Translations under genes and position numbers: made by a program
Notes under the pieces: generated by a model
Database searches by the model: none
What the model saw: the letters and a program-made list of their open reading frames with translations, nothing else
Told to the model about the DNA's origin: nothing
Shown here: in pieces, positions 15,707 to 25,202 of the stretch
How the letters are laid out: every line of letters begins with the position of its first letter
Numbering within the stretch: the stretch's first letter is position 1
Assembly: GCF_003096275.1 (NCBI RefSeq)
Contig: NZ_QENQ01000001.1
Span: 3,928,009 to 3,992,008 of the forward strand
Source of the DNA: Sphingomonas pokkalii
Lineage (GTDB): Bacteria; Pseudomonadota; Alphaproteobacteria; Sphingomonadales; Sphingomonadaceae
Direction of reading: 5' to 3'
Length of the DNA: 64,000 bases

Positions 15707-17557
15707 ATGATGGCATCGATGAAAATTCCGAGGAAGCTTGCACTTTCGTTCCTTCTGATATGTGCATCAGCGGCGATCGTTATGATCGTGTTCTTCATGA
15801 ACATTTCGATGATCCGATCGGTTACTGACCAAAATAATCTCAGCCAGCAAGTTCATTCAAAGACCCTGACGCTGGAGACGGCGTTGCTACGCCAGAACAG
15901 CCAGCTGCGTGGTTTTCTCGTGACCGGAGACAAGACCTATCTGAAGTCTTACGACGAAGGTCGTAGTGAGTATGACGAGACCTCGGTCGAACTGGAGAAA
16001 CTGCTGACGGATCCGGCCTTGCTCGATGCGTTGCGCAAGTCGCGCGCCGAAACGCTGGCGTGGCGAGAAAAATGGGGTGATCGACTGATCGCCGACGTTA
16101 AGGCGGGGCGCCGCGAGGAGGCGCAGACCGAGGTTCGTACTGCCGGCAAGGCTGTGTTGGTTTCCGCCGCGGTGCTGCCGCTGCGCGCGATCAAGGATGC
16201 CCAGGCAGAACTGATCGAGAAGAACTCCAAGCGGCAGGAAACTGCGATCGCCACCGCAACGACGGTGCTGATTCTCGGCGCTGTTGCGCTGATCGGTATC
16301 GCGATCGGTCTCGCCGTTACGTTGAGTCGGATTATTGCCCGCCCGATCAGCCAACTGACCCGAACGATGGCGGATCTCGCCGCGGGCCGGAACCATGTCG
16401 AGGTCCCCGCCACTGCGCGCGGAGACGAACTGGGTGACATGGCGCGTGCAGTGCTGGTGTTCCGTGACGCTGCCATCGCCAAGGAAGCATCAGATGCCGC
16501 CAGCGCCAAGGGCGAAGCCGAACAGAAGATGGTGGTGGATACCGTTTCCGCCCATCTCGGTGAACTGGCGCGGGGCAACCTGACCGCGACAATTACTGCC
16601 GATTTCCCGTCGCAATATGCGGTGGTCAAGAGCAACTTCAACGAGGCCATCGGCAGCCTGCGTGATCTGATCGCGTCGCTGATGGAAGCAACCACGTCGA
16701 TCCGCACGGGTTCGAACGAGATCGCCCAGGCGAGCGAGGATCTTGCCCGCCGGACGGAAGCCAATGCGGCCAGCCTGGAGCAGACCGCCGCTGCGGTTAC
16801 CCAGATGGATCAGCGACTGAAGGCAACCGCCGCCGCCGCGGGCCGTACGGTCGAAAGCGCCGACGGTACCATGGCGACAGTCAACAACGGTCGTTCGACT
16901 GCCGACGAGGCGGTGCAGGCGATGACCCGCGTTTCGGATAGCGCCAAGGGCATCGACAGCGTGATCGAGGGCTTGGACAAGATCGCCTTCCAGACGCGGG
17001 TTCTTGCAATGAACGCTGCCGTCGAAGCCGGTCGCGCGGGGGAGGCGGGTCGCGGTTTCGCGGTTGTCGCCGATCTCGTTTCCGCGCTGGCGATGCGCGC
17101 CGAAGAGGAAGCCGGCCGTGCCCGCGATCAGCTGACCGCGACGCAGACCGATATCGTAACGGCGGTGCAGGCGGTGCAGCGTGTCGACGGTGCCCTTGCC
17201 GACATTTCGAGCGGAGTCGGCGAAGTGCATACGCTGCTGGGCAATATGGCGGCGGACAATCAGGCGCAGTCGAGCGCGGTAACCGAAATCAGTGCGGCCT
17301 TGGGCGCAATGGATCAGTCGACGCAGCAGAATGCGGCCATGGTGGAGCAAACCTCCGCTGCGGCCCGCAACCTTGCCAGTGAAGTCAGCACGCTGGCCGA
17401 GCAGGCGAGTCATTTCCAGGTCGGCGATGGCGGTGGCGCGCGCATGTCGCGCATGTCGCCGGCTCGCTTCAGCGGCGCCGCCAAGCCGTTGCCGGCGGCC
17501 GCTGTTCCGGCGCTGGTCCGTAGCAGCGCCGCCGATGACGATTGGCAGACGTTCTGA
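15707..17557 (+). CDS. Methyl-accepting chemotaxis protein (CHASE3-HAMP-MCP)
   Basis: The 616-residue chemoreceptor has a membrane segment at about 10-30, a CHASE3-like extracytoplasmic domain (35-165), a second membrane segment (181-203), HAMP, and a long methyl-accepting coiled coil. The signalling tip reads IAFQTRVLAMNAAVEAGRAG and then EAGRGFAVVADLVSALA, which keeps the family pattern but differs from the canonical FQTNILALNAAVEAARAG and EVRNLAQ. The C-terminus ends DWQTF, close to the NWETF pentapeptide that tethers methyltransferase CheR in enteric receptors. No che genes lie nearby, so it must feed a chemotaxis array encoded elsewhere. ATG codons at 15707, 15710 and 15719 are possible; GGAAAG precedes the first. 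Confidence 0.92.
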   Translation: MMASMKIPRKLALSFLLICASAAIVMIVFFMNISMIRSVTDQNNLSQQVHSKTLTLETALLRQNSQLRGFLVTGDKTYLKSYDEGRSEYDETSVELEKLLTDPALLDALRKSRAETLAWREKWGDRLIADVKAGRREEAQTEVRTAGKAVLVSAAVLPLRAIKDAQAELIEKNSKRQETAIATATTVLILGAVALIGIAIGLAVTLSRIIARPISQLTRTMADLAAGRNHVEVPATARGDELGDMARAVLVFRDAAIAKEASDAASAKGEAEQKMVVDTVSAHLGELARGNLTATITADFPSQYAVVKSNFNEAIGSLRDLIASLMEATTSIRTGSNEIAQASEDLARRTEANAASLEQTAAAVTQMDQRLKATAAAAGRTVESADGTMATVNNGRSTADEAVQAMTRVSDSAKGIDSVIEGLDKIAFQTRVLAMNAAVEAGRAGEAGRGFAVVADLVSALAMRAEEEAGRARDQLTATQTDIVTAVQAVQRVDGALADISSGVGEVHTLLGNMAADNQAQSSAVTEISAALGAMDQSTQQNAAMVEQTSAAARNLASEVSTLAEQASHFQVGDGGGARMSRMSPARFSGAAKPLPAAAVPALVRSSAADDDWQTF

Positions 17558-17655
17558 TTTGCGAGGCATCGGTTCCCGCCGCTGGCGATACGAACAATAA
17601 GAACGCCATAAGCTGGCGGGGGCGGGCGCGGTGCGTCCGCGCCGGGGGAGCGTAG

Positions 17656-18699
17656 ATGAACATGGTAATGCCTCGGACCGGTCTGAACGAACTTTCCCGC
17701 ATGGCGCGGGTGGTTCGTGGGCTGGGGTCTCCGTTCGTGGCGCAGGTACTGGAGGCGGGGCAGCGCCAGTTGTGGCGGGGCCCGGAAAGCGAAGCGGCGA
17801 TCCTCGGCTGGCGGGGTGATGCCGCTGCTGCGGCCTTGGCGATGCGCTTCAACGCAGCGTTGCACTTTCTCGCGCGGCGGGGTGCTCCCGTTTCCCTCGC
17901 GGCTCTGTATCGCGCCGGCAATGGCGATTTCGACGGCGCGGTAGGCGAAGCGCTGGAGACCGAGGATACGCTGATCGCCGACTTCCTGCGCCGCACGCCG
18001 CAGACCAACGAAGTCGGGCGCTCCGGGGCGATCGTCGCAGCGCTGATGCAGGTCCGTCGTCAGTTTGGACTGCCGTTCGAACTGCTCGAGATCGGATCGA
18101 GCTGCGGGCTCAACCTCAATCTAGGTCGCTATGGTTTTGATTTGGGCGGCGTGCTCGCCGGCGATCGCCATTCGCCGGTACAGGTGGTGCCGGACTGGCA
18201 AGGCCTCGCGCCGCTTCCGGCCCCGTTGGAAGTTGTCGGCGCACGCGGCGTGGACCTCAACCCGCTCGATGCGAACGATCCCGCGACATGCGAACGCCTG
18301 ATGGCCTATATCTTCGCCGATCAGCCGCAGCGGCTGCATCGCTTGGAACAGGCGATCGGCATGGCTCGTCGGCACCCGCCGACTCTGGAACGGGGCGATG
18401 CATCGGTCTGGCTGGCGCAGGCGCTGGCAGCGCCACAGCCAGCGGGAGTGTGCCGCGTGGTGATGCATTCGATGGTGCTGCAATACTTGCCGTCGCAGGA
18501 TCGGGCCCAGGTGATCGCGATGATTCAGGATGCCGGGCGATCGGCGACGCCGGATCGGCCGCTTGCCTGGGTCGGGTTCGAATGGACTGAGACACGCAGC
18601 GAAGTGCAACTGGCAGTAAGCTGGTTTCCCGGCCAATCGGAGCGGCGCATTCTGGCGGTGTGCCATCCCTATGGAAATTCGGTCGACTGGCGGGGCTGA
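17656..18699 (+). CDS. DUF2332 family protein
   Basis: The 347-residue protein matches the DUF2332 family: QTNEVGRSGAIV, then LLEIGSSCGLNLNLGRYGFD, DLNPLDANDPAT and a C-terminal block VMHSMVLQYLP. The EIGSSCGLNLN segment looks like the glycine-rich nucleotide-binding motif of a Rossmann-fold methyltransferase. Members are widespread in proteobacteria and actinobacteria, but their reaction is unknown to me. It is a single gene between the chemoreceptor and the convergent pncB, with a two-base gap to the latter's stop. Predicted cytoplasmic; no signal peptide or membrane segment. Confidence 0.85.
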   Translation: MNMVMPRTGLNELSRMARVVRGLGSPFVAQVLEAGQRQLWRGPESEAAILGWRGDAAAAALAMRFNAALHFLARRGAPVSLAALYRAGNGDFDGAVGEALETEDTLIADFLRRTPQTNEVGRSGAIVAALMQVRRQFGLPFELLEIGSSCGLNLNLGRYGFDLGGVLAGDRHSPVQVVPDWQGLAPLPAPLEVVGARGVDLNPLDANDPATCERLMAYIFADQPQRLHRLEQAIGMARRHPPTLERGDASVWLAQALAAPQPAGVCRVVMHSMVLQYLPSQDRAQVIAMIQDAGRSATPDRPLAWVGFEWTETRSEVQLAVSWFPGQSERRILAVCHPYGNSVDWRG

Positions 18700-18701
18700 C
18701 C

Positions 18702-20006
18702 TTATACCTCGACTGACTGCTCTGCGCGACCGGTTGAGCCGAACACGCGCAGATAGCGATCGATTTCGCCCGGTTCGCCGGTGGCCTTGGCGGGGTTGTC
18801 GGAAAGCTTGACCGCTGGACGGCCGTTTGCCGCCACTACCTTGCAGACCAGCGAGATCGGCTCCAGCCCAGCCTCCCCATCGGGATCGCAGCCGCGGAAA
18901 TCATTGGTCAGGTTGGTCCCCCAGCCAAAGCTCATACGCACCCGGCCGTTGAAGTGGCGATAGGTCGCCTCGATTGAATCGACATCCATGCCGTCGGAGA
19001 AGATCAGCAGCTTCTCGCGCGGATCGCGGCCACGATCGAGCCACCAGCGCAGGATCTGTTCGCCTCCGGCGATCGGTGGCGCGCTGTCTGGACGGAAGCC
19101 GGTCCAATCCGCCACCCAGTCCGGTGCGCGGGCGAGGAAGGCACTGGTGCCGAATGCATCGGGCAGGGCGATCAGCAGGTTGCCGCCATAATGCGCGCGC
19201 CACTGTTCCAGCACCCGGTACGGCGCATCCGCGAGGCTGGCGTCGTCGGGCGACAGGGCGGCTTCCACCATCGGCAGCTCGTGCGCGTTGGTGCCGATCG
19301 CCTCCAGATCCGCATCCATGGCCAGCAGCACATTCGATGTGCCGAGGAAGCGATCGCCAAGACCTTCCTTCAGTGCCTCGACACACCAGCGCTGCCACAG
19401 GAAGCCGTGCCGGCGGCGCGTGCCGAAATCGGTGAGCACAAGATCCGGCAAGGTGCGCAGCCGCTCCACCTTCTCCCACAGCTTCGCCTTGGCACGGGCG
19501 TAGAGGACATCGAGCGCGAATCGATCCTTGTTGCGCATCGCGACCCGCGAGCGAAGCTCGTTGACGATCGCCAGCGCCGGGATCTCCCACATGCTGGTAT
19601 GGCTCCAGGGGCCATGGAAGTGCAGCGCGAACTGCCCATCGCGTCGTTCCAGTTCATAGGGTGGCAGCTGGAAGTCGGCGAGCCACGCAATGAAATCGGG
19701 CGCGAACATCTGCGTCTTGCCGTAGAAACTGTTGCCGGCCAGCCAGATCAGCTCCTTCTTGGTGAAGCGGAGGCCGCGCGCGTGATCGAGCTGGGCGCGC
19801 AGTTCGGCTTCGTCGATCACCTCCGCGAGGCGTACTGTCTTCGTGCGATTGATGAGGGAGAAGGTTACCTGGGTTTCCGGGTGCAGACGCCGAATCATCT
19901 GCAGCATCAGCAGCTTGTAGAAATCGGTATCGAGCAAGCTGCGGACGATCGGGTCGAGCCGGAAGTTATGGTTGTAGGTCCGCGTGGCGATATCGGTGAA
20001 GGTCAT
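18702..20006 (-). CDS. pncB: Nicotinate phosphoribosyltransferase PncB
   Basis: PncB converts nicotinate and PRPP to nicotinate mononucleotide. The 434-residue protein has the family opening [57 protein letters not shown] and [14 protein letters not shown]. It lies 60 bases behind cobU on the same strand with no terminator visible between them, so it is probably the last gene of the cobalamin operon. That is meaningful because CobT, encoded by the first gene, consumes nicotinate mononucleotide. It can equally serve NAD salvage with nadE at 8-10 kb. Function is secure; operon membership is inferred. Confidence 0.95.
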   Translation of the reverse strand: MTFTDIATRTYNHNFRLDPIVRSLLDTDFYKLLMLQMIRRLHPETQVTFSLINRTKTVRLAEVIDEAELRAQLDHARGLRFTKKELIWLAGNSFYGKTQMFAPDFIAWLADFQLPPYELERRDGQFALHFHGPWSHTSMWEIPALAIVNELRSRVAMRNKDRFALDVLYARAKAKLWEKVERLRTLPDLVLTDFGTRRRHGFLWQRWCVEALKEGLGDRFLGTSNVLLAMDADLEAIGTNAHELPMVEAALSPDDASLADAPYRVLEQWRAHYGGNLLIALPDAFGTSAFLARAPDWVADWTGFRPDSAPPIAGGEQILRWWLDRGRDPREKLLIFSDGMDVDSIEATYRHFNGRVRMSFGWGTNLTNDFRGCDPDGEAGLEPISLVCKVVAANGRPAVKLSDNPAKATGEPGEIDRYLRVFGSTGRAEQSVEV

Positions 20007-20066
20007 GGCAATGCTCTTTTAGGATCGGCCGCGGTCCGGCGCGAGGAGGATCTCCCCCCGCTTGCG

Positions 20067-20573
20067 CTACTTCAAGCGTAGCGGCAGGCCTGCGGCAACG
20101 AACTGAACTTCCTGCGCCACCGCTGCCACGGCCTGGTTCAGCCGGCCGGCGGCATCGCGAAACCGGCGGGCGAGGGCGTTGTCCGGCACGATGCCGAGCC
20201 CGACTTCGTTCGCCACCAGGACCACCGGTCCGGTCGCCTGCGCCAGCGCGACCGCCAGCGCCTCGGTCTCCGCATCGAGATCCCGTTTCGCGAACAGCAG
20301 GTTCGAAGTCCATAGCGTGAGGCAGTCGATCAGCAGCACCCGATCCGGTGCGGCGTTGGCGGCGATGGCGGCGGACAGATCGATCGGCACCTCCAGCGTG
20401 GACCAGCGCGGGCCGCGATCGTCGCGGTGCCGGGCGATACGATCCGCCATTTCACCATCGAGCGCCTGGGCTGTTGCGACATAGAGCAGCGTCCCCGGCA
20501 GGAACTCCGCCCGTGCCTGGGCATAGCGGCTCTTGCCCGATCGGGCGCCACCGAGGACGAGCAGTTTGGTCAT
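20067..20573 (-). CDS. cobU: Bifunctional adenosylcobinamide kinase/guanylyltransferase
   Basis: CobU phosphorylates adenosylcobinamide and adds GMP to give the activated lower-loop intermediate used by CobS. The 168-residue protein begins [17 protein letters not shown], the P-loop at residues 8-15, and contains [14 protein letters not shown] and [19 protein letters not shown], typical of the family. The ATG overlaps the cobQ stop as ATGA. It is the last member of the strictly overlapping part of the operon. Confidence 0.96.
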   Translation of the reverse strand: MTKLLVLGGARSGKSRYAQARAEFLPGTLLYVATAQALDGEMADRIARHRDDRGPRWSTLEVPIDLSAAIAANAAPDRVLLIDCLTLWTSNLLFAKRDLDAETEALAVALAQATGPVVLVANEVGLGIVPDNALARRFRDAAGRLNQAVAAVAQEVQFVAAGLPLRLK

Positions 20574-22027
20574 GACCGGGCTTCCTGGGCGAGCGCGATC
20601 AGCGCGGGAATGTCGACATGGGCCTCCAGGTCGGCGGCGATGGCGTCAAGCGCAGCATCGACCGAGGCGCCATATGCCTCCCCGGACGATTGCACGCCAA
20701 TGCGGCCGAGCAGCGCGCGGCGCAGATCGGTGCCTGCGAGCAGGCCATGGAGATAGGTGCCCATCACCCGGCCATCGGCGGAAATCGCGCCATCAGGGCC
20801 GGAGGCCAGTTGCGCGAAGGCGCGCGTGGTATCCGGCCCGGTGGTGACGCCCATGTGCATCTCATAGCCTTCCACCGCGGCTTCCAGAGCAATGCCCCGC
20901 GCGGGGTGCAGCGCCTTTTCGCGCGTGAGTTCGGTGGTGACGTCCAGCAGCCCCAATCCCTCGGCAGTGCCCGGCGGCCCTTCGATTCCGTGCGGATCTG
21001 CGATCGTCCGCCCCAGCATCTGGTAGCCGCCGCAAATGCCCAGCACCGCGCCGCCCCGACGATGATGTGCGCGCAGATCGATGTCCCAGCCCTGTTCGCG
21101 AAGCGCGGCGAGATCGGCGATCGTTGCCTTCGAGCCGGGCAGGATCACCAGCGCGGCGTCTGCCGGCAGCGGCTGCCCCGGCGGGATCATTGCAAGGGTT
21201 ACATCCGGCTCCAGCTTCAGCGGATCGAGATCGTCGAAATTCGCGATGCGCGGCAGCATCGGGCAGGCGATCCGCGTGCGTCCGCCCGTCGCGCGGCTGC
21301 TGCGTTCGAGCACGACCGCGTCCTCGCTGGGCAGTCGGCTGGCGGCGGAGAGCCACGGAATCAGGCCATAGCCGCGCCAGCCCGAGCGTACTTCGATTGC
21401 CGCATAACCATCGGCGAACAATGCCGGATCGCCGCGGAACTTGTTGATCAGGAACCCGCGGATCATCGCGGCATCCTCGGGGTCCAGCACGGCGCGCGTG
21501 CCGACGATCGCCGCGATCACGCCGCCGCGATCAATGTCACCCACTAGCAACACCGGCACATTGGCCGCGCGAGCGAACCCCATATTGGCGATGTCGCCCG
21601 CGCGCAGATTGATCTCCGCCAGCGAACCCGCACCCTCTACCAATACCAGATCGCATTGCGCGCGCAGCCGGGCGAACCCGGCCAGCACATCGCCCAGCAA
21701 CGGCTTGCGCGCTGCCCGGAAATTGCCTGCGTGGAGCGTGCCGCGGACCTTGCCGCCGACGATCAGTTGCGAGGTGCGATCCGCCTGCGGCTTCAGCAGC
21801 ACCGGGTTCATGTCGGTATGGGGCTGCACGCGGCAGGCGAGCGCCTGCAATGCCTGGGCGCGACCGATTTCGCCGCCATCCTCCGTTACCGCCGCATTGT
21901 TCGACATGTTCTGCGGTTTGAATGGGCGAACGCGCAGCCCCCGATTGGCAAGTGCACGGCACAGACCGGCAACCAGCACCGATTTGCCGACATCCGATCC
22001 GGTACCCTGTAGCATCAGCGCAGCCAT
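20570..22027 (-). CDS. cobQ: Cobyric acid synthase CobQ
   Basis: CobQ (CbiP) amidates four side chains of adenosylcobyrinic acid a,c-diamide to give cobyric acid, using glutamine. The 485-residue length and two-domain layout are canonical. The N-terminal dethiobiotin-synthetase-like ATPase starts [19 protein letters not shown], with [14 protein letters not shown] following. The C-terminal amidotransferase has [12 protein letters not shown] and [11 protein letters not shown], carrying the nucleophile cysteine. The start overlaps the cbiB stop by 13 bases. Its presence means this strain can work from corrin-ring intermediates earlier than cobinamide, although no ring-building genes are in the window. 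Confidence 0.96.
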   Translation of the reverse strand: MAALMLQGTGSDVGKSVLVAGLCRALANRGLRVRPFKPQNMSNNAAVTEDGGEIGRAQALQALACRVQPHTDMNPVLLKPQADRTSQLIVGGKVRGTLHAGNFRAARKPLLGDVLAGFARLRAQCDLVLVEGAGSLAEINLRAGDIANMGFARAANVPVLLVGDIDRGGVIAAIVGTRAVLDPEDAAMIRGFLINKFRGDPALFADGYAAIEVRSGWRGYGLIPWLSAASRLPSEDAVVLERSSRATGGRTRIACPMLPRIANFDDLDPLKLEPDVTLAMIPPGQPLPADAALVILPGSKATIADLAALREQGWDIDLRAHHRRGGAVLGICGGYQMLGRTIADPHGIEGPPGTAEGLGLLDVTTELTREKALHPARGIALEAAVEGYEMHMGVTTGPDTTRAFAQLASGPDGAISADGRVMGTYLHGLLAGTDLRRALLGRIGVQSSGEAYGASVDAALDAIAADLEAHVDIPALIALAQEARS

Positions 22028-22947
22028 GCAATTCCTCCCGCGACGATCCAGAGCAGCGCGCAGGCGCGCGCATAGAGCTGCAGCCCGCGAACGATGTCAC
22101 CGGCACTCGCCTGAGTTTTGCCGCTGCCGATCCACGGCTTCATATGGGTGACGCCGTCATATGCGATCGGCCCCGCCAGGCGGAGGCGAAGCACCCCCGC
22201 CATGGCGGCTTCCGGCCACCCTGCATTGGGGGATGCATGTTTGCGTGCGTCCCGGCGAACGGTTTGCCAGCCGCCTGGGCCTGCGCAGCACAGCAGCAGC
22301 GCCGAAAGCCGGGCAGGGGCCAGGTTGAGCAGATCGTCGGCACGGGCCGCCGCCCAGCCAAAGGCCCGCCAGCGCGGCTCGCGATGGCCGATCAGGCTGT
22401 CGGCGGTATTGATGGCCTTGTAGGCCCAAAGACCCGGCAGTCCCCCGATGAGCAACCAGAAGAGCGGCGCAACGACGCCGTCGCAGAAGCTTTCGGCCAA
22501 GCTTTCGATGGCGGCCCGGGCGACCCCGGCTGCGCCGAGTGTTTCGGTGTCGCGCCCGACGATGCGACCGAGCGCGGTACGCGCCGCTGGCAGGTCGCCT
22601 GCGGCCAGCGCGATGGCGACAGGCCGGACATGGACGTAGAGACTGTGCTGCGCGAGTCCAGGAAAGGCGGCGATGGCAATGATCACCCAGCCGCCCGTTA
22701 TCCGTGCGGCGGCAGTTTCGATGCCGATGCCGATGCCGATCGTGATGAGCAGCAACAGAATGACGGTGGCGAGTCCCAGCAGCCGGCGCGCGGGTTCCGC
22801 TGCGGTTTCGCGATTCCAGCGGCGTTCGCAGGCGCCGATGATACGTGCGAAGCCGCCCACCGGATGCCCGATCCGGCGATACAATGCGTCCGGCCATCCA
22901 ATCGCCGCGTCCAAGCCAAGGGCGAGGAGGGCAATGGGATCAGCCAT
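22015..22947 (-). CDS. cbiB: Adenosylcobinamide-phosphate synthase CbiB
   Basis: CbiB (CobD in Pseudomonas nomenclature) is an inner membrane protein that joins cobyric acid to (R)-1-amino-2-propanol or its phosphate. The 310-residue form from the ATG at 22947 starts [20 protein letters not shown], the usual opening, and [18 protein letters not shown] follows. A hydrophobic segment is rich in Leu and Ile ([16 protein letters not shown]). The conserved [17 protein letters not shown] and [20 protein letters not shown] are present. It overlaps the preceding decarboxylase gene by eight bases and cobQ by thirteen. An in-frame upstream start at 23001 would add unlikely residues. Confidence 0.95.
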   Translation of the reverse strand: MADPIALLALGLDAAIGWPDALYRRIGHPVGGFARIIGACERRWNRETAAEPARRLLGLATVILLLLITIGIGIGIETAAARITGGWVIIAIAAFPGLAQHSLYVHVRPVAIALAAGDLPAARTALGRIVGRDTETLGAAGVARAAIESLAESFCDGVVAPLFWLLIGGLPGLWAYKAINTADSLIGHREPRWRAFGWAAARADDLLNLAPARLSALLLCCAGPGGWQTVRRDARKHASPNAGWPEAAMAGVLRLRLAGPIAYDGVTHMKPWIGSGKTQASAGDIVRGLQLYARACALLWIVAGGIAWLR

Positions 22948-23920
22948 GGGCCAGGGCCCGGTCGAGCCGATCGAAGGCTGCCTCGTCGGCGGGCAGGCCA
23001 AAACGGAGCCAATGGGGCGTATAGTCGAACGGCCGGGTCAGGATATGCGCCCGCGCAAGCCGGTCGAAGCACGGGGCGGCATCTTCCACTTCGACCAGAC
23101 GGAACAGCGGGCAGGCCCCCATCGGAGCAAGGTCGTGGCGGCGTAACAGGGCATCAAGCCGTGCGGCATGGTCGGCCAGAGCGATGCGGCTGGCGGCGAT
23201 CCAGCGACGGTCCCGATAGGCGCGGGTGGCGATCTCCAGCGTAGCGGCGCCGATCGGCCAATCGCCCAACGCGCGGCGATAGGCGGCGATGATCGGTGGG
23301 GGGGCGATTACGAAGCCTAGTCGCAGCCCCGCGAGCCCGAAGAATTTGCCGAAGGACCGGAAGACGATCAGGCGATTCTCCGGTGTGACCTGGCCCGCGA
23401 TGCTGGCATCCGGGTGCGCATCGACAAAGGCTTCGTCGACGATCAGCCAGCCACCCGCCACCTCGCGTTCGCGCAATTGCGCGTCCAGCGCGGGGCGTGG
23501 CTGCAGCGTGCCGCACGGATTGTTCGGATTGGCGAGGATTAGGGCTGCGTCTACCGGCGGCGGCGGTGTTTCCGACGCGAGCGGGGTGCTGGTGGCGAAC
23601 ATCGCTCCATGGGTGCGGTAACCGGGCACGCGATGCAAGGCGCGGCCGCCGAGCAGCATCCCCAGCAGCCGCAAGCCGATTTCGCTGCCCGGAAGCGCGC
23701 AGACGAACGCCGGGTTGACGCCGAAATGGCCGGCCGCCGCTGCTTCGAGCGCCGCAAGGGCCGCGGGTTGGGGCAGGCCATGCCAATCCCAATCCAGATC
23801 GGGCGGCACCGGCCAGGGCAAGGGGGTGATCCCGGTGGAAAGGTCGATCCAGGCACCGTCGCCATAGACAGCGCGGGCGGCGGCGAGGTTGCCGCCATGG
23901 TGGCGCAGCGCGGCGCTCAT
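22940..23920 (-). CDS. cobD: L-threonine-O-3-phosphate decarboxylase
   Basis: This PLP enzyme (CobD in Salmonella, CobC in Pseudomonas) makes aminopropanol phosphate, the linker of the nucleotide loop. The 326-residue protein shows ILANPNNPCGTLQPR, LIVDEAFVDAHPD and the cofactor lysine in VFRSFGKFFGLAGLRLGF. Its place between cobS and cbiB separates it from the look-alike histidinol-phosphate aminotransferase. The ATG at 23920 overlaps the cobS stop as ATGA; the frame is open further upstream but only as antisense of cobS. Confidence 0.93.
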   Translation of the reverse strand: MSAALRHHGGNLAAARAVYGDGAWIDLSTGITPLPWPVPPDLDWDWHGLPQPAALAALEAAAAGHFGVNPAFVCALPGSEIGLRLLGMLLGGRALHRVPGYRTHGAMFATSTPLASETPPPPVDAALILANPNNPCGTLQPRPALDAQLREREVAGGWLIVDEAFVDAHPDASIAGQVTPENRLIVFRSFGKFFGLAGLRLGFVIAPPPIIAAYRRALGDWPIGAATLEIATRAYRDRRWIAASRIALADHAARLDALLRRHDLAPMGACPLFRLVEVEDAAPCFDRLARAHILTRPFDYTPHWLRFGLPADEAAFDRLDRALAHG

Positions 23921-24639
23921 CCGATCCGCAGCGCGATCAGGAGGAAGACGAGCAGCCCGGTTTCGACCAGTTCGATCCCGGCGCCGTGGCCGTCTCCCGA
24001 AATGCCGCCCAGCATCGTCCGCAGCCGCCACCCCCAACCGGCGATCAGCACCGGTGCGGCGAACAGCGCGGGCGTGGCCAAAGCGCCGGCAAAGCCGAGC
24101 AGGATAAGCCAGGCAATCAGGTCCCCCGGGCGAATGACGTTGCGGAAGCGGCTTGCCAGCCCCTCATAGAGCGGGGGCAACCACCAACTCCATACTAGCG
24201 GGCCGAGGCGGGCTGCGGCGGGAACGAATACCAGCGTCCAGGCAATCGGGCTGGCGATCAGCACATGGAGCAGCACCAGCTTGGCGATCAGCTGCACGCC
24301 GATGGCGGTCACGCCGAAGCTGCCGACATGCGGATCGGCGAGTACCTCGCGTAGCCGCTCGGGGCCCTTGTGGATCGCGCCGCCGGAATCCGCCAGATCG
24401 CCCAGCCCATCGAGATGCAGTGCACCGGTGATCGCCACCCACGTCACCAGCGCGGCCAGCGCGCCGACCCATGGATCCAGCTGCGCGCCGATCCAGCCGG
24501 TTACGGCGACCAGGATACCGATCACCAGTCCTGCCGCCGGAAACCAGCGGATCGACCGGCCGAACGCGCCCGCATCGGCCTGTACCGCGGGGAGCGGAAG
24601 GCGCGTAAGGAATTGCAGGGCGAGCAGGAGTTCTTTCAC
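23917..24639 (-). CDS. cobS: Adenosylcobinamide-GDP ribazoletransferase CobS
   Basis: CobS is the membrane-bound enzyme that joins adenosylcobinamide-GDP to alpha-ribazole (phosphate), the last assembly step. The 240-residue protein starts KELLLALQFLTRLPLP and has the family motifs GALHLDGLGDLADSGG and ADPHVGSFGV. Several hydrophobic segments are typical of this integral membrane family. The GTG start at 24639 overlaps the stop of the phosphatase gene by four bases, which fixes the N-terminus, although the frame stays open upstream. Confidence 0.95.
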   Translation of the reverse strand: MKELLLALQFLTRLPLPAVQADAGAFGRSIRWFPAAGLVIGILVAVTGWIGAQLDPWVGALAALVTWVAITGALHLDGLGDLADSGGAIHKGPERLREVLADPHVGSFGVTAIGVQLIAKLVLLHVLIASPIAWTLVFVPAAARLGPLVWSWWLPPLYEGLASRFRNVIRPGDLIAWLILLGFAGALATPALFAAPVLIAGWGWRLRTMLGGISGDGHGAGIELVETGLLVFLLIALRIG

Positions 24640-25202
24640 GTAATCAATCCGACGATTTGGCCGATGCGTGGCGTGCCGGGCCAGAGGCGCAGGCTCAGCA
24701 GGGCAGCATGGGGGAGGGCGATATTCCAGAGTTGTGGGAAGTTGATCGTGCAGGTCGACGCCAACGCCGCGCGCATCGCGCCGCCATGGGTGACGACCAA
24801 GGTGGGCCTGTCGATCGTCGCCAGCGCTGCCGTGACTCGCGCCACCAGCGCCGGCCAGGCCTCCCCGCCGGGCGGGGACCGATCCGCTGGGTCGGTCTGG
24901 AACGCCGCCAGCGCGTCGCGATCGATCGCATCGAAGGGCAGCCCATCCCATGCGCCGAAATCCAGTTCGCGCCATCGCATGTCGATCTGTACGGGTAGTT
25001 CCCAGGACGCGGCGATCCGCTCGGCCGCCGCGCGGGCGCGCCAGAGGTCGGATGTCACGATGCGGAGCCCTTGGAGCGCGCCTACGCGCTCGGCACAGGC
25101 ATCGATCCCTTCCGTCAGCGGCACGGCATCGGTGCGGCCGATCAGTCGCCCTTCGGCGTCGGTGATGCCGTGGCGCAGCAGGTGGACGGTGACAGCGTTC
25201 AT
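24636..25202 (-). CDS. cobC: Histidine phosphatase, probable alpha-ribazole phosphatase CobC
   Basis: The 188-residue protein is a branch-1 histidine phosphatase, starting VTVHLLRHGITDAEGRLIG with the RHG catalytic motif (His11) and LVVTHGGAMRAAL as the second histidine motif. Its position between cobT and cobS indicates removal of the 5'-phosphate from alpha-ribazole phosphate or adenosylcobalamin phosphate. Both ends are translationally coupled: the start overlaps the cobT stop (ATGA) and the stop overlaps the cobS start (GTGA). Family is certain; substrate follows from context. Confidence 0.9.
   Translation of the reverse strand: MNAVTVHLLRHGITDAEGRLIGRTDAVPLTEGIDACAERVGALQGLRIVTSDLWRARAAAERIAASWELPVQIDMRWRELDFGAWDGLPFDAIDRDALAAFQTDPADRSPPGGEAWPALVARVTAALATIDRPTLVVTHGGAMRAALASTCTINFPQLWNIALPHAALLSLRLWPGTPRIGQIVGLIT

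Noticed and set aside
22940-23920. Reading of the PLP gene as histidinol-phosphate aminotransferase
   Set aside because: Position between cobS and cbiB with overlapping codons makes threonine-phosphate decarboxylase the better call.
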